A stretch of 64,000 nucleotides of DNA from Anastatus disparis (taxonomy: Eukaryota; Arthropoda; Insecta; Hymenoptera; Eupelmidae), in the NCBI GenBank assembly GCA_017163975.1, contig JAFFSR010000347.1, positions 5,091,001 through 5,155,000 on the forward strand, read 5' to 3'. The notes beneath the pieces were generated by a model. That model had not been told where the DNA came from and made no database searches. It was given only the letters and a program-made list of their open reading frames with translations. The translations under genes were made by a program, and so were the position numbers. Shown here one piece after another: positions 20,903-32,779 of the stretch. Each line of letters starts with the position of its first letter. Position 1 is the stretch's first letter.

Positions 20903-21480
20903 AATTAAAATAATCAGAATAATATACTGATTTAATGATCTTATAAATATTACTAATGATTACGTCACTTATTTTTGAATATTAAAATAAAAAGATTTTT
21001 GAATTTTAGTAAAAAATTTTTTATACATCTGTAAATGTAAATTAAGTCAAAAAGATATCAAAAAGGAATTATACTAAAATAATTCAATAAATCTTAAAAT
21101 ATAAATAAACATTGTGATATATCAATAATAATATTGACAAAATTTTTATCAAAAGTAATTACTTTAAAATTTTATTATAACTTTGATCATTAATATTATT
21201 TCGTTAATAAGTTATTTTTTTATTTATATTTTATATAATATCAATATTTTTATTCATATACAATATATAAAATGAATTATATTATAAATATATAACATGA
21301 TATCATACAACAACAAAAAAAAGTGGTTTTTAAGGCTCCTGGCGAAGGTTTCCATTAATCAAAAAATCTAACACGCCATAACGGTACCTCCATATTTCAC
21401 AAAATTAAAATGCATTAGATAAATTGAAAATTATATTTAAAAATTGAATAAATTCATAAAATTAAATTCAATAAATAAAT
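20275..21480. other. Very AT-rich gene-free stretch with (AT)n
   Basis: No coding remnant. An (AT)n run occupies about 20848-20900. Short near-repeats (for example the AAAATATAACAAAATAATCC type at 20525 and 21080) suggest old duplications. Confidence 0.5.
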
Positions 21481-21936
21481 GCAATTCATCATAATATTAA
21501 CTAAAGTTTGAAATATAAGGTGGTGTGGAAAGTCGTTACTCAAGACTATATCTTGTCTTTTGTATAGATAAACAATTAAATGTAAAATTACAATTTTAAA
21601 AATAAAATTGAGTATATTATAAAGTAGATTAAATAAGTATTAGATATTAAAAATATATAACAATATTTTTAGTTAATGTATAACTTATAAGCAATATATA
21701 ACATATGTATGTAAAACATATTTATAATAAAATAATTCAAAAAATTAGAAAATAAATTATTAATTTCTTTTTATATATAGAAAAAAAATATTATTTAAAA
21801 TAATATAATGTAACCTATGATTAATAAGATATACATAAAATATGACAACAGGAGGTCCATCATAAATCACCCCATCTTTACAGAAGTTGGCGAGCGGAGC
21901 GAGCAGGGGGGTACCCCCCCCCCTAGTATATATATA
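21480..21936 (+). mobile_element. Helitron 3' region and terminus
   Basis: The block 21480-21565 is an inverted match to 14575-14500. The end is GGCGAGCGGAGCGAGC, then GGGGGGTACCCCCC, then CTAG at 21933-21936, followed by T and an AT run. This is the same terminus, in the opposite orientation, as at 8390. Confidence 0.75.
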
Positions 21937-21949
21937 TATTCAAATAATA

Positions 21950-23250
21950 CGATTAAATCAATCTCAAGATAATAACACCCTCCACATCTACAAAACAATC
22001 GTAATTTAAAGCATGCTATTACGGATTATGGTTTTAAACTATATTCGAGCATAGTTATACTTGACGATGAAATAATAATAAAAACAATCAAATTTTTTAA
22101 AAAGATTTAAACAATATTTTTTAGTAATAGTTAAGATACTAGTCACTACAATTATGCATATCGCCTTTTACACTCGAGAAGGCCATCACTTTTTAGTGAG
22201 GTCTGGAGCGATGCTGTTCGTGTACAAAGGTTTGTACAGAATTTTTGTATTCACAAATTTAATTACTTATTTTATAACACAGACGAAATCATGCATACGA
22301 GGCTCGGAGTCAGTTCACTAATTAATGACAGTTCTTTTAATCAATAAGTAATGTCGTTCTATGACGCACGCTGCATATATTTTAGATTTACGGCATAACA
22401 CGTCTTACCAATTGTTACACAATTCGCATGTCACCGTAAAAACAGTTACAGCTTTATTTATCTCTTAGAACATTATGACAAACTACCTTCAATGAATTGA
22501 CAATGACTTTTATTTTTATCATACTGATGAATTATTTTTACATATCATTAACAATAGCATCATACAGATTTAAATATTATGGGTCTTCATAATTCAAGAA
22601 TTATTGATTTTACTTTTGTTTTAGAGTATTATCGAAATCTTATTGCTTGTTTTCCTAATTCAGTCGCGAATCTAACGTAATCTGAAAAATTTTAAAATCG
22701 TGCTCGAATATAATTTCAAACTATGGTATATAATATATATTCGTACAGACTATTCACATATTTTTCATGATAAGAATTATATTTGCATGCAATTCAAGTC
22801 CAAACATTAAAAGTAAGGTAATAAATTTATTTTATTATTAAACTATTCGCCATGGAGGTCAATTTTAGACCTTTTTTACCGATCAAAAGTAGCTAAAGAA
22901 GAAATTTCATTTATTTTTTATTAAAATATATATTACTATTGTTTTCACTTGGAAATATATATTTATTTTAACAAATGAGAAGCGGAAGCGTTTAAATTTG
23001 TCCAAATAAAAAGAATAAACCAAAAAAAAAAATCAAATCAAAATATCTTTTTTAGTTATTTTCGATCGGTAAAGTTAGTCGAAAGCTGATCTTTAAGTGA
23101 AAAGTAATGCCATGAAATACAATGCAAATTAAATAAAGTAGCCAAAATAAGAACTACTGACCCCGGGCAAGATGCAATGGGTCATAAGGCTCTACTAAAT
23201 TTATCGAATATGATGATGTTCTAGTATTCGAATGAGTGTTTATAATATAA
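21950..23250. other. Gene-free stretch
   Basis: AT-rich, no recognisable gene or repeat pair within the window apart from short runs. Confidence 0.5.
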
Positions 23251-23253
23251 TAA

Positions 23254-23650
23254 GGGCATAATGAAGTTCCCCCTTCTGATAATATTTCTAATTAAAGTTT
23301 ATGAGTAAATGGTGCATTTAATCAGGTTGTTTCACTTCAATAAGAAAGTAGTATTTAACTTGAGGGCAGACTACTAAAGAAATCCACCAAAATCTTATAC
23401 TTAAAAAGTTATATACAAATTTTCAATGTATAGTATTTTAAGGTTAAGTTTGTCGACTTTGATATCTAATTTTCAATCTAAGTTCATAAAAAAATAACAG
23501 GTCTAAAGGATTTTTTTATTTTCACTAAAATGATTGTATTAATATAACTTTGGTGCGGACAAGTCATTATATTTGTTTAAATTATGAATTTAAAAAGATA
23601 TCAATAATATAAAAGAAGCAAATATCAATTTCAGTAGCTCCGACATCCCG
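23254..23650 (+). mobile_element. TTAA-target MITE, copy A
   Basis: About 400 bp, similar over its whole length to the copy at 39919-40321. The right end is ...GTAGCTCCGACATCCCG|TTAA; the left end GGGCATAATGAAG follows a mutated target (ATAA). Contains the family words GTGCGGACAAGTCATTATAT and GAAATCCACCAAAAT. Non-coding. Confidence 0.8.
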
Positions 23651-23941
23651 TTAAGAACAAGCCTGAAATTTTTTATTTCAATTACTAATTTTTTTTAACA
23701 AATAAATTTTTCATTTTTAACTTTATGACAATGATATTCATATTTATGCTGAGAAAAGACTACTTTTGTCTCAAGGAATGGTAAAGTTTATCAATATGTA
23801 GCAATGAAACTTTGCTTCAATTTTTAATGATGAAATATTAAATTATTCACTTAAGGTTTTTCTGGCTATATAGTCCGTGTCAAAAGTTAGTTTTTTCTAT
23901 GATCTTTTATATTTATCAGTGAAAAGTGTATATTCAATTTG

Positions 23942-25105
23942 AACTCACCAGAGTTTCTAAAAAGACGCTAATTCAGAAAAGCAATTAATAACATGATAAC
24001 TTGGTGCGAGTGCATGAAAAACTCTGCGTGAGTTAACATGTTTTAATGTGCTCTTCTGCATTAGCGTCTTTTTAAAAACTCTAATTAGTTAAAGTCTTTC
24101 TATCCCAATCGGCATTTTTTTCAACGCTTGAACGAAGCAGTAGATTGTTGCTCTCACCCAAAGAATTGATTTTTATGGGTTATTGTTAAGGTTGTTTTGG
24201 ATATACAGTCTCTGTCAAAAGTTAGTTTTTCTGTAATCATTTATATTTATCAGTAAAAAGTATATATTCAATTTCTAGCTCAGTAACTTATTACATAATA
24301 TTGAAACAATGATTTCTAAGTTTGTTTGATAAAAATGTAAAAAATTATAGCATTTTGAAGTTTATAACCTTAAGATAAATCTGATGCAATCATAAGAATT
24401 GGTGACAATTTTTATCTTTAATTCAAATGCATTGCCTATTTTCTACGACGAATCCGTAAGTCTCATCTAAGATATATATAGTTTTTAGCAAAAAATTGGT
24501 AATAAATTTGAAAAATAATAAAAATGAAAATTCTATTATAGTCAGATTTCACATTTCAAACCGAAATAACAAACTTCATTGCTGTCAAATAGAATCATTT
24601 TTCAAACTTTGGCATCATTTTTTATACTTGCATTAGATTTATGTAAAGTTATAAACTTTGACATATTATAGCTCTTTAATAATTAGTTATATTCAAATAA
24701 AACAAAGTTCAAAATGATATTTTTACTATTGTTTTATTATTATCTAATAGGTTAGTGAGCTAAAAATTAAATTAACACTCTCTGTCGACAAATATTAACT
24801 TTTATCAAAAAATTAACTTTTGACTCAGACTGTATATCCAAAAGAACCTTAACAATAACCAATAAAAATCAGTTCTTTGGGTGTGAGCAACAAGCTACTG
24901 ATTCGATCAAGTGTTGAAAAAGATGCAGATTCGGCTAAAATCTTAGAAATATTTTAACTCACTTGAGTTTTCAAAAAAACGCTAATGTAGAAGAGTGCAT
25001 TAAAACAAGTTAATTTATGCAGAGTTTTTCATGCGCTCGCCCCAAGTTATCATGTTTTCATTTGCCTTTCTGAAATAGCGTCTTTTTAGAAACACTGGTG
25101 AGTTT
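23942..25105. repeat. Large foldback element with nested palindromes
   Basis: Left arm (23942-~24455) is an inverted match to the right arm (~24465-25105): outer words AACTCACCAGAGTTTCTAAA and TTTAGAAACACTGGTGAGTT; inner words GGATATACAGTCTCTGTC and GACTCAGACTGTATATCC. Each arm holds a smaller palindrome around TAGCGTCTTTTT/AAAAAGACGCTA. No coding sequence. Confidence 0.85.
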
Positions 25106-25255
25106 AAGTCTGTCTAAGAACTTGGCCAAATCGGCATCTTTATTAAGGCTTGATCGAATAAGTATCTCACTGCTCCCACCCAAATGAAATTAACCCAAAT
25201 TTGAATAATAAAAGATCAAATAAAATCTCCAAAAATATTGATGTATTTATATATA

Positions 25256-25388
25256 TGCAGAGTGCATTAAAACATGTTAATTTACGCAGAGTTTTTCATC
25301 CGTTTGCGCTAAGTTAACATGTTTTCATTTGCTTTTCTGAATTAGCGTCTTTTTAGAAACTCTGGTGAGTTTAAGTCTTTCTAAGAAC
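25256..25388. repeat. Extra partial copy of the foldback arm
   Basis: Repeats the outer arm: GAGTGCATTAAAACATGTTA through TTTAGAAACTCTGGTGAGTT, ending at the TTAA of the next element. Confidence 0.75.
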
Positions 25389-25392
25389 TTAA

Positions 25393-25743
25393 GAGGCCGC
25401 TGTATCTCTGTCCTTTACTAATTAAAAAATTGACTTTTTTCCCAAAATTAGCAACAAAAGGCAAAAATAAAGAAATGGTTTCGATGTGTTTAATAAAATG
25501 TAATATTTTCTTTGATTAGTATAAATTAATTTTATTGCTTCGTTTTTAAGAAAAGTTGGAATAACTTAAAAAATTAGAAATTAGTGTCAAATAATGGGAT
25601 TTTCAAGTTATTCCAACTTTTCTTGAAAATAAAGCGGTGGAATTAAATTATTCTTATCAGAGAAAATATTGCTTTCTAGTACACGAATCGAAACCATCTC
25701 TTTATTTTTGCCTGAAGCTATTAGTTTTTATAAAAAATAAATT
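25393..25743. mobile_element. TTAA foldback element, family member 1
   Basis: Starts GAGGCCGCTGTATCTCTGTC after TTAA (25389-25392). It has self-complementary arms around AGTTGGAATAACTT/AAGTTATTCCAACT and is followed by TTAA at 25744. The outermost part of the right arm is missing. Similar in plan and end sequence to 45262-45651 and 61585-61965. Confidence 0.7.
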
Positions 25744-25809
25744 TTAAATAGATTCGGTAAAACAGGTAACTGTGTCGGTATACGGCTGACTCTTAAAAGA
25801 AGAGTATTT

Positions 25810-26605
25810 GACCTCCGGGAAACGGATTTGGCTGAAATTGCAGCATATGATTTTTTGATGAAAAAAAAATGAACACGTGTTTTTTTTGTGCTAATAGGCT
25901 CTACAGACGGAGATATAGACATTTCTTCGAAAATGTAGTGAAAAGAGAACTTTATAAAAACTCCGGGAAACGGATTTGACTGAAATTGCAGCATATGATT
26001 TTTTGATGAAAAAAAAATGAACACGTGTTTTTTTGTGCTAATAGGCTCTACAGTCGGAGATATAGACATTTCTTTGAAAATGTAGTAAAAAGAGAACTTT
26101 ATAAAAACTTGAATAACTAAACAACTAAAACTCTTATAGGAAATTGTATAAAAAATAAGAGAAAGTTCAGGTTAAAAGTTTTAATATAAGCTTCGTTGCA
26201 TTAAAAAATCTTATATGGTTCAAAAGTTACAGGCGATTGAAATATGCTAATGAAATAGGGTAAGAATTTGATCGTATGTTGCATGCTAAAAATATTAATA
26301 AATATATAGTGATTTTCAATTAGGCAAAACTTTTGAATTGCAAAAGCTTTTTTGATGCAATAAGGCTTAAATTAAAGCTCTTAAACTGTAATTTCTTCTA
26401 TTTTTCATACATTTTTCTATAAAAGTTTTAGGTGTTTAATTATTCAAGTTCTTATAAACGTTTCTTTTCTCTATATTTTCGATGAAATGTCTATATCTCC
26501 GTCTATAGGGCCTATTAGCACAAAAAAATACGGGTTTATTTTTTTTCATCAAAGAATCATATCTTGCAGTTTCAGCCAAATCCGTTTCCCGGAGGTCAAA
26601 TATTC
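25810..26605. repeat. Foldback with an internal tandem duplication in one arm
   Basis: The left arm contains CCGGGAAACGGATTTG.CTGAA twice (25816 and 25962), a direct duplication of about 147 bp; the right arm at 26450-26605 is the inverse (CAGCCAAATCCGTTTCCCGG). The centre is near 26290. Confidence 0.8.
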
Positions 26606-26761
26606 TCCTTGTTAGCCAAATCGGCATCTTTATCAACGCTTGATCGAATGAGTATCTCGTTGTTCCCACCCGACGAATTAGTCTTTCATAGATTATTGTT
26701 AATTTCTAAACTCATAAAATAAACCCAAGTTTGAATAATAAAAGATCAAATAAAATCCAAA

Positions 26762-26764
<3 letters not shown>

Positions 26765-26807
<43 letters not shown>
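26765..26807. repeat. (AT)n microsatellite
   Basis: Continuous AT run; the opposite arm has a shorter run near 30850-30860. Confidence 0.95.
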
Positions 26808-26808
<1 letters not shown>

Positions 26809-27034
26809 CATTTTTATTATAAGCTCTAAAATATAGAACCGATATTAAACGTAAATATAAAGATGATGAATACAATAAATTATAAATTTGCAGAGGTACT
26901 CACATGATGTATTTCTAATGTGCTATTATACATCTCCCATTAATAGTAATAAACTTATTTTAAAAAGTATCCTCTTCTTATATCCACAGGCAGAACGCTG
27001 ACAGGGTTACTAAGCGGTTATGCGTCAAACAATC

Positions 27035-27150
27035 CCAATGTGTGTGTGTGTGTGTATGTGCGTGTGTGTGTGCGTGTGGGTGTGTGTGTGCGTGTCTGTG
27101 TACGTGTGAATAGGTGGGTGGGTATGGGTGTGCGTGTGCGCAGTGTGCAT
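27035..27150. repeat. (GT)n-type microsatellite
   Basis: TGTGTG interspersed with GTGCGTG and GGTGGGTGGGTATG just inside the left arm. Confidence 0.9.
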
Positions 27151-27870
27151 TTATATCATTTATACACGATAAAACCGCGAAATTATCAAGAATCGCCTTA
27201 AAACATTTAGTTTTTAGACTTTTATTTTATTTAGTGTTAGTGATTGTTTATTCATAATTTTAACTTGTTAATATACTATTTTCTACAGACATGAAGAAAG
27301 ACCCCATTAAAACGGCGCGCGCGGGTCGATAACCCTCGGTGGTCTAGTTACGTCTGCGCATCATCGCGTGAGGACCCACATCCACGCTTTTACGTCTCAT
27401 ATTACAATTTTAAGTCTTAGACCTGATATTTTGTATTTCATGGCATAGTCGGTTATCAATGTTATCACACAGGCACGGGTACCACACGCAGCGATAGCAC
27501 AGACTAGTTTATTAAGAAGCGAAAAGAACACAGTCCGAATGTGACACAAGTGTTCGGTTCGTTAGACACATTCGTCTTGCTGTTTTGTTAAATTACTGTT
27601 ATATGCATCGCTGCCCTAAATCATGAACAATGAGTCCGCAGCGTGCAAGCCATAAGGCACGAAGCACGAACCCTGCTCGGGCATCACCGTCTGACCCTGA
27701 ATTAGCGGCAAACAAGAGCGAATATGTAGGTCCTAACGAGTTTGATAATGAACTCAATACCCTAAAACCTAATATTTTAAAGGACTCAATACCTTAAAAC
27801 CTAATATCTCATGCAATTACCATCATAAAGTATTTTTCCTACAATTCCACGCACTCTTGATATTGTTGTA
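27150..27870. other. Gene-free, moderately GC-rich stretch
   Basis: GC content rises near 27310-27720 (for example ACGGCGCGCGCGGGTCG at about 27312). No frame of note, and ACCTAATATT-type words repeat near 27770-27810. Nothing assigned. Confidence 0.35.
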
Positions 27871-28450
27871 GTCTTGACATCGCACAAAACTATCACAGTC
27901 ACGCGGTGACCATCGTCGTTACAATTGTCAGTTTCATTCACAGCATCACACAATCAGTATTATTTAATTACAGTTATCACTCACGCTATCGCATGATCAT
28001 AAGTATCTCTCATTTACCGTTGTCAACTTTATCACTACTTACTTATCACATGATCACAGTTATCACAAACCACAATTACCATTTAAGCACAGTTACCATT
28101 ATAACACAACCACTATTACTACACTATTACCATTATTACGCAATTTTGATAACACACGATGACTCGGTTACCGTTTCAAAAGTCATCTCTATCACATTAA
28201 CACCAGCAGTACACGTTATCACTACCATGCACATACTTAGACACCACTACTATTACCACTATTTTACAGTTACTTCATCATGATCATTTAACCTTATAGT
28301 AAGTCACTATACACAATCCCCTAACCATCCACACAGATCACAATCATTATTTCAATACAGTCACCTTTGTAGCGCAATGTCCGCCATCATACTACTATCA
28401 TTAATACCCAAACTAATACAATCACTCAGCTACCGTTCTAACAGTTACCA
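27870..28450. repeat. Degenerate (TATCAC/ATTACC) low-complexity array
   Basis: Many imperfect repeats of ATCACA, TTATCAC and ATTACCAT. A 125-codon plus-strand frame arises purely from this composition (His/Thr/Tyr/Ser rich). Confidence 0.8.
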
Positions 28451-28599
28451 ACACACACTGGAAAATACCGTGCACTCGTATCGTTAGGTATTTTCACTTA
28501 CTTGAAAATACCCGCAGAAATCCCCACATATATATGTGCACGATCACCACGACGCAGCACTTTGATGATGATCATGAAATTATGGACAAATGCAGATTC

Positions 28600-29660
28600 C
28601 CAAATCTATATATATTTTTAAACGAGCATGTGAAGGTATACACAAAAATAAAACAAAAAAATACCGTAATTAAAATTAGATCCAAAACACGCAACTAAAT
28701 TGCAAGTCGGTAGAAACATTATTTTGACCTCTAGAAGTGCTTTAAAGTATTCTATAGCATCCATTCTATCTTCCAGATATGGCTGCGCACGCCGAAAAAT
28801 TCTGTGTAAGGCCTGCGTACCCATACCGCGGAATACTTTTACTTTCTTTAAGATACCTGCGAAAATTTTTATATATACATTCACACATTCGTTTGTTTGT
28901 AATGCTTTTGGAATAATCATTGAATACTAAATAAGTATATATTTCTATATCTATATATAGATGAGAAAGCATGTGAAAGCATGCGTGAAAATGAACCAGT
29001 AAAATATGCCTCAAATCAAGTTGATTAAAAAAAAAACGCAACTCACTTATAAGTTGGTAGAAGCATTATTTTGACCATTAGAAGGGATCAAAAATATTCT
29101 ACGACATCCAAATTATCAGACAAATATGGCCGCGCACACCGGAAAATTTCGTGAAAAGCCTGCGGAGCTGTACTGCGAAATACTTTCGATTTTATTAAAA
29201 ACATCCGCAAAAATCTTCACGCATACATGCATACGCTTATATCCAGTATCAATTCCTAAGTATATTTACATTAGTGAAAAAGCATTTGAAAGCATATGCG
29301 ATGATAAACTAACAAAAATATGCCACAATTCAAATTAATTTCGAAAACACACAACTCAATTATCAGTCGGTATGAACATTATTTCGACTATCGAAAATAC
29401 TTAAAAGTATTCTACAACATGCAATCTAACTCACGAATACGTCTGCGCAGGCCGGAAAATTCTGTGAAAGGCTCGCGCAGTCGTATCGCGGAATACTTTC
29501 GATTTCTTCAAAAGTATCCGCCAAAATCTTTACGTATACCTGCATATGCTAATTCTATTCGATGCGTTGGGGATTACTTAAAAATAGTAAATAATTGTAT
29601 GTTTTTAAATCTATATACATTGAAGAAAGAGAATGTGAAAGCCTACACAAAGATAAACTA
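28600..29660. repeat. Diverged tandem satellite, unit about 310-350 bp, three copies
   Basis: The block GTCGGTAGAAACATTATTTT recurs near 28707, 29053 and 29365; the block TGTGAAAGGC(CTGCG) recurs near 28803, 29150 and 29461; each is followed by CGGAATACTTT and CCGC(A)AAAATCTT. A fourth, partial copy is suggested at 28460-28560. Several short open frames here are by-products. Confidence 0.8.
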
Positions 29661-29779
29661 ATTGCTTTAAATTTTCCATATTGTAATTGAAGTCAACAAT
29701 AAACATTTTCAGCGTGTTTGAAAATAATTTTCTAACATAACTATTGACCATTTACATTTCAGGCATGCATATTAAGCTA

Positions 29780-30320
29780 GAAATATTTTGGCTGAGTAAC
29801 CGCTACACTGACTATAAAAAAATATTTTAATTATGCAAATATTGACTATTATTCAAATGTTAATAAATTATAAATTTATATGATTTTTGGCTGTGAAATC
29901 GCTACATACGAAACATTCAAATGTTTTTTTATGGTAAATTTGATAATAGTGCCAAAATTACGAATAATATATCATTCATGCATACTTCGTCTGAGGAATT
30001 TAAACACATGTAATTTTTAAATATTTGTTGATTATAAAAAAATTCATAATAGTCTAAAAAATATTGTAAATTTGCAGTCATATTTATTGTAACTGATATA
30101 TCAGCACTATTGTAATGCTTACAAATTTTTTTGTACAAAAATTGTTAATAATATAAAAAATAGACAATAAACTATAAATTTATAATGGTTTTGGCTGATG
30201 AATAACCATACATGTAATATTGAAATGTTGGGTTAAACAAATACATGTTATATAATTATGTATAAAATCCGCGAAAGTATAGAGTTATACATAGTTTGGC
30301 TGAGAAATCGCCACACGTTA
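29780..30320. repeat. Degenerate repeats around TTTGGCTGAG(A/T)AA(C/T)CGC
   Basis: The word TTTGGCTGAGTAACCGCTAC and variants occur near 29789, 29886, 30189 and 30296, with TAATAAATTATAAATTTAT-like spacers. Confidence 0.65.
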
Positions 30321-31899
30321 GATAATAATTATAAAACAGTTATTAACGCGTTCCAAATGAAAGTATTTAACATTCAAGAAAATGAATATTAAAAAAAAGA
30401 GAAAAATATTATTAATCTATTAGAAACAGTTAGTATAGAATGTTAAATTTGGAATATAAAGTAATAAAATAATATATAATCACACTATGTATACTAATAT
30501 GGGAGTCGGTATACGGAAGCTACTTCTGGGCGTTTTCGTTGTATCTATACTGTTTATGATAACGATGCAGCGAATTTGGCAAATAGAAAGCTTTGGCCCG
30601 AAGAGGAATACCTCGCAAAAAACATGGGATTGTTTGACGCATAACCGCCTAGTAACCCTGTTAGCATTCTGCCTGAGGATATAAGAAGACTTTCTTGAAT
30701 AAGTTTATTACTATTATTGGGAGATGTATAATAGCTCATTAGGAATACATCATGTGAGTACCTCTGCAAATTTATAATTTTTCGTATTCATCATCTTTAT
30801 ATTCACGTTTAATATCGGTTCTATATTTTAGAGCTTATAATAAAAATGTTATATATATATATCAATATTTTTGGAGATTTTATTTAATCTTTTATTATTA
30901 AAATTTGGGTTAATTTCATGCGTTCAAAAATTACCAATAATATATGAAAGACTGATTCTTTGGGTGGGAGCAGCGAGATACTCATTCGATCAAGCGTTGA
31001 TAAAGATGCCGATTTGGCCAAGTTCTTAGACAGACTTAAACTCACCAGAGTTTCTAAAAAGACGCTATTTCAGAAAGGCAAATGAAAACATGATAACTTG
31101 GGGCGAGCGCATAAAAAACTCTGCGTAAATAAACATGTTTTAACGCACTCTTCTACATTAGCGTTTTTTTGAAAACTCAAGTGAGTTAAAATCTTTCTAA
31201 GACCTTAGCCCAATCGGCATTTTTTTCAACGCTTGATCGAATCAGTAGCTTGTTGCTCACACCCAAAGAACTGATTTTTATGGGTTATTGTTAAGGTTCT
31301 TTTGGATATACAGTCTGAGTCAAAAGTTAGTTTTTTGATGAAAATTAATATTTGTCGACAGAGAGTGTCAATTTAATTTTTAGCTCATTAACCTATTAGG
31401 TAATAATAAAACAATAGTAAAAATATCATTTTAAACTTTGTTTTATTTGAATATAACTAATTATTAAAGAGCTATAATATGTCAAAGTTTATAACTTTAC
31501 ATAAATCTAATGCAAGTATAAAAATTGGTGCCAAAGTTTGAAAAATGATTCCATTTGACAGCAACGAAATTTGTTCTTTCGGTTTAAAATGTAAAATCTG
31601 ATTATATTGGAATTTTAATTTTAATTTTTATTTAATTCATTACCAATTTTTTCCGAGAAAATATGTATGTCTTAGATCATACTTACAAATTCATCGTAGG
31701 AAATTGGCAATGAATTTAAATAAAAGATGAAAATTAAAATTCTATTATAATCAATACATCCTATATTATATTAAAGTGAAACCACTTTTTTTCGTTTCTC
31801 CAGTTCTCCGATTCTTAGGTTCTCCGCATTTTTTAACTGTGTTTAATCTTTTGGTAATAAGAGTAGCAATTTTTTATTGGGTCCTATATAATTAGTACT

Positions 31900-32610
31900 C
31901 ATTAGTCATAAGCTTCTTTTTAGGCCATATTTTTTTGGGCCTTATATTTCTTTGGTCTCTATATTTTTTTGGGCCCATTATTTTTTTGAAACTTATATTT
32001 TCTTGGGTTCTATAAGTTTTTATGTCCTATATTTCTTTTAGCTTTATATTTTTCAGGCCCTACATTTTTCTGAGTCCTATTTTCTTTGGTCCTATTATTT
32101 TTTTTTGAGCCTTATATTTTCTGGGCTTCTTATTTTTCTGAGCCTTATTTTTTCGAACTTTATATTTTTTTAGATCCTATATTTTTCTGGGCCTTATATT
32201 TTTCGGAACCAACTCTTTTTTGAGTCCTATTTTCATTGGGCCTTATATTTTTGGGGCTGATATTTTTTGATTTTTATAGTTTCTTCGGATCTATATTTTA
32301 TTTGGCCCAATATTTTTTTGATTCAGATATTTTCTTGAGTTCTATAATTTTTGCGCCCAATATTTTTTTGATTCTTATATTTTTTTGGCCCTAATATTTT
32401 TTTGGTTCTTATATTTTCTTTGACTCTATATTTTTTTGAGCCCAATATTTATTTGATTCTTATATTTTCTTGGACTCTATATTTTTTGTGCCCAATATTT
32501 TTTTGATTCTTATATTTTCTTGGGTTTTATATTTTTTTGGCTTAATATTTTTTTAATTCTTATATTTTCTTGGGCTCTATTTTTTGGGTCCAATATTTTA
32601 TTTATTTATT
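31900..32610. repeat. Degenerate T-rich minisatellite
   Basis: Imperfect units of the type CCCAATATTTTTTTGATTCT + TATATTTTCTTGGGCTCTAT, roughly 45-52 bp, most regular at 32280-32590. It abuts the 3' tail of the non-LTR element. Confidence 0.85.
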
Positions 32611-32779
32611 TATTTTTTTTTATTATTATTTAAAGTCACATCAACCTTCTGGTCATTAGTGACTATTACATATAAAAATATAGTACAATTTTTAATCTTT
32701 ACATCTATTTTTACATAATATAGGGTTTAAACACTGTTATACATATTTATTTCTTTTAGGAACATTATTAGTTGTTTGC

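Larger units (their letters stand above)
24400..31745. repeat. 7-kb inverted-repeat structure
   Basis: Segments 24400-25250 and 26740-27035 on the left are inverted matches to 30870-31745 and 30617-30870 on the right (for example GACGCATAACCGCC at 30640 against GGCGGTTATGCGTC-like sequence at 27013). The left arm is interrupted at 25250-26740 by the smaller foldbacks and an extra arm copy. The centre (27035-30600) is filled with satellites and has no gene. Confidence 0.8.

Noticed and set aside
27906..28283. 125-codon plus-strand frame
   Set aside because: Composition follows the TATCAC/ATTACC array; no domain, no sharp start context.
28600..29660. CRISPR array
   Set aside because: Eukaryotic context, repeats of 310-350 bp that are diverged, and no short repeat-unique spacer pattern. 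No array elsewhere in the window.
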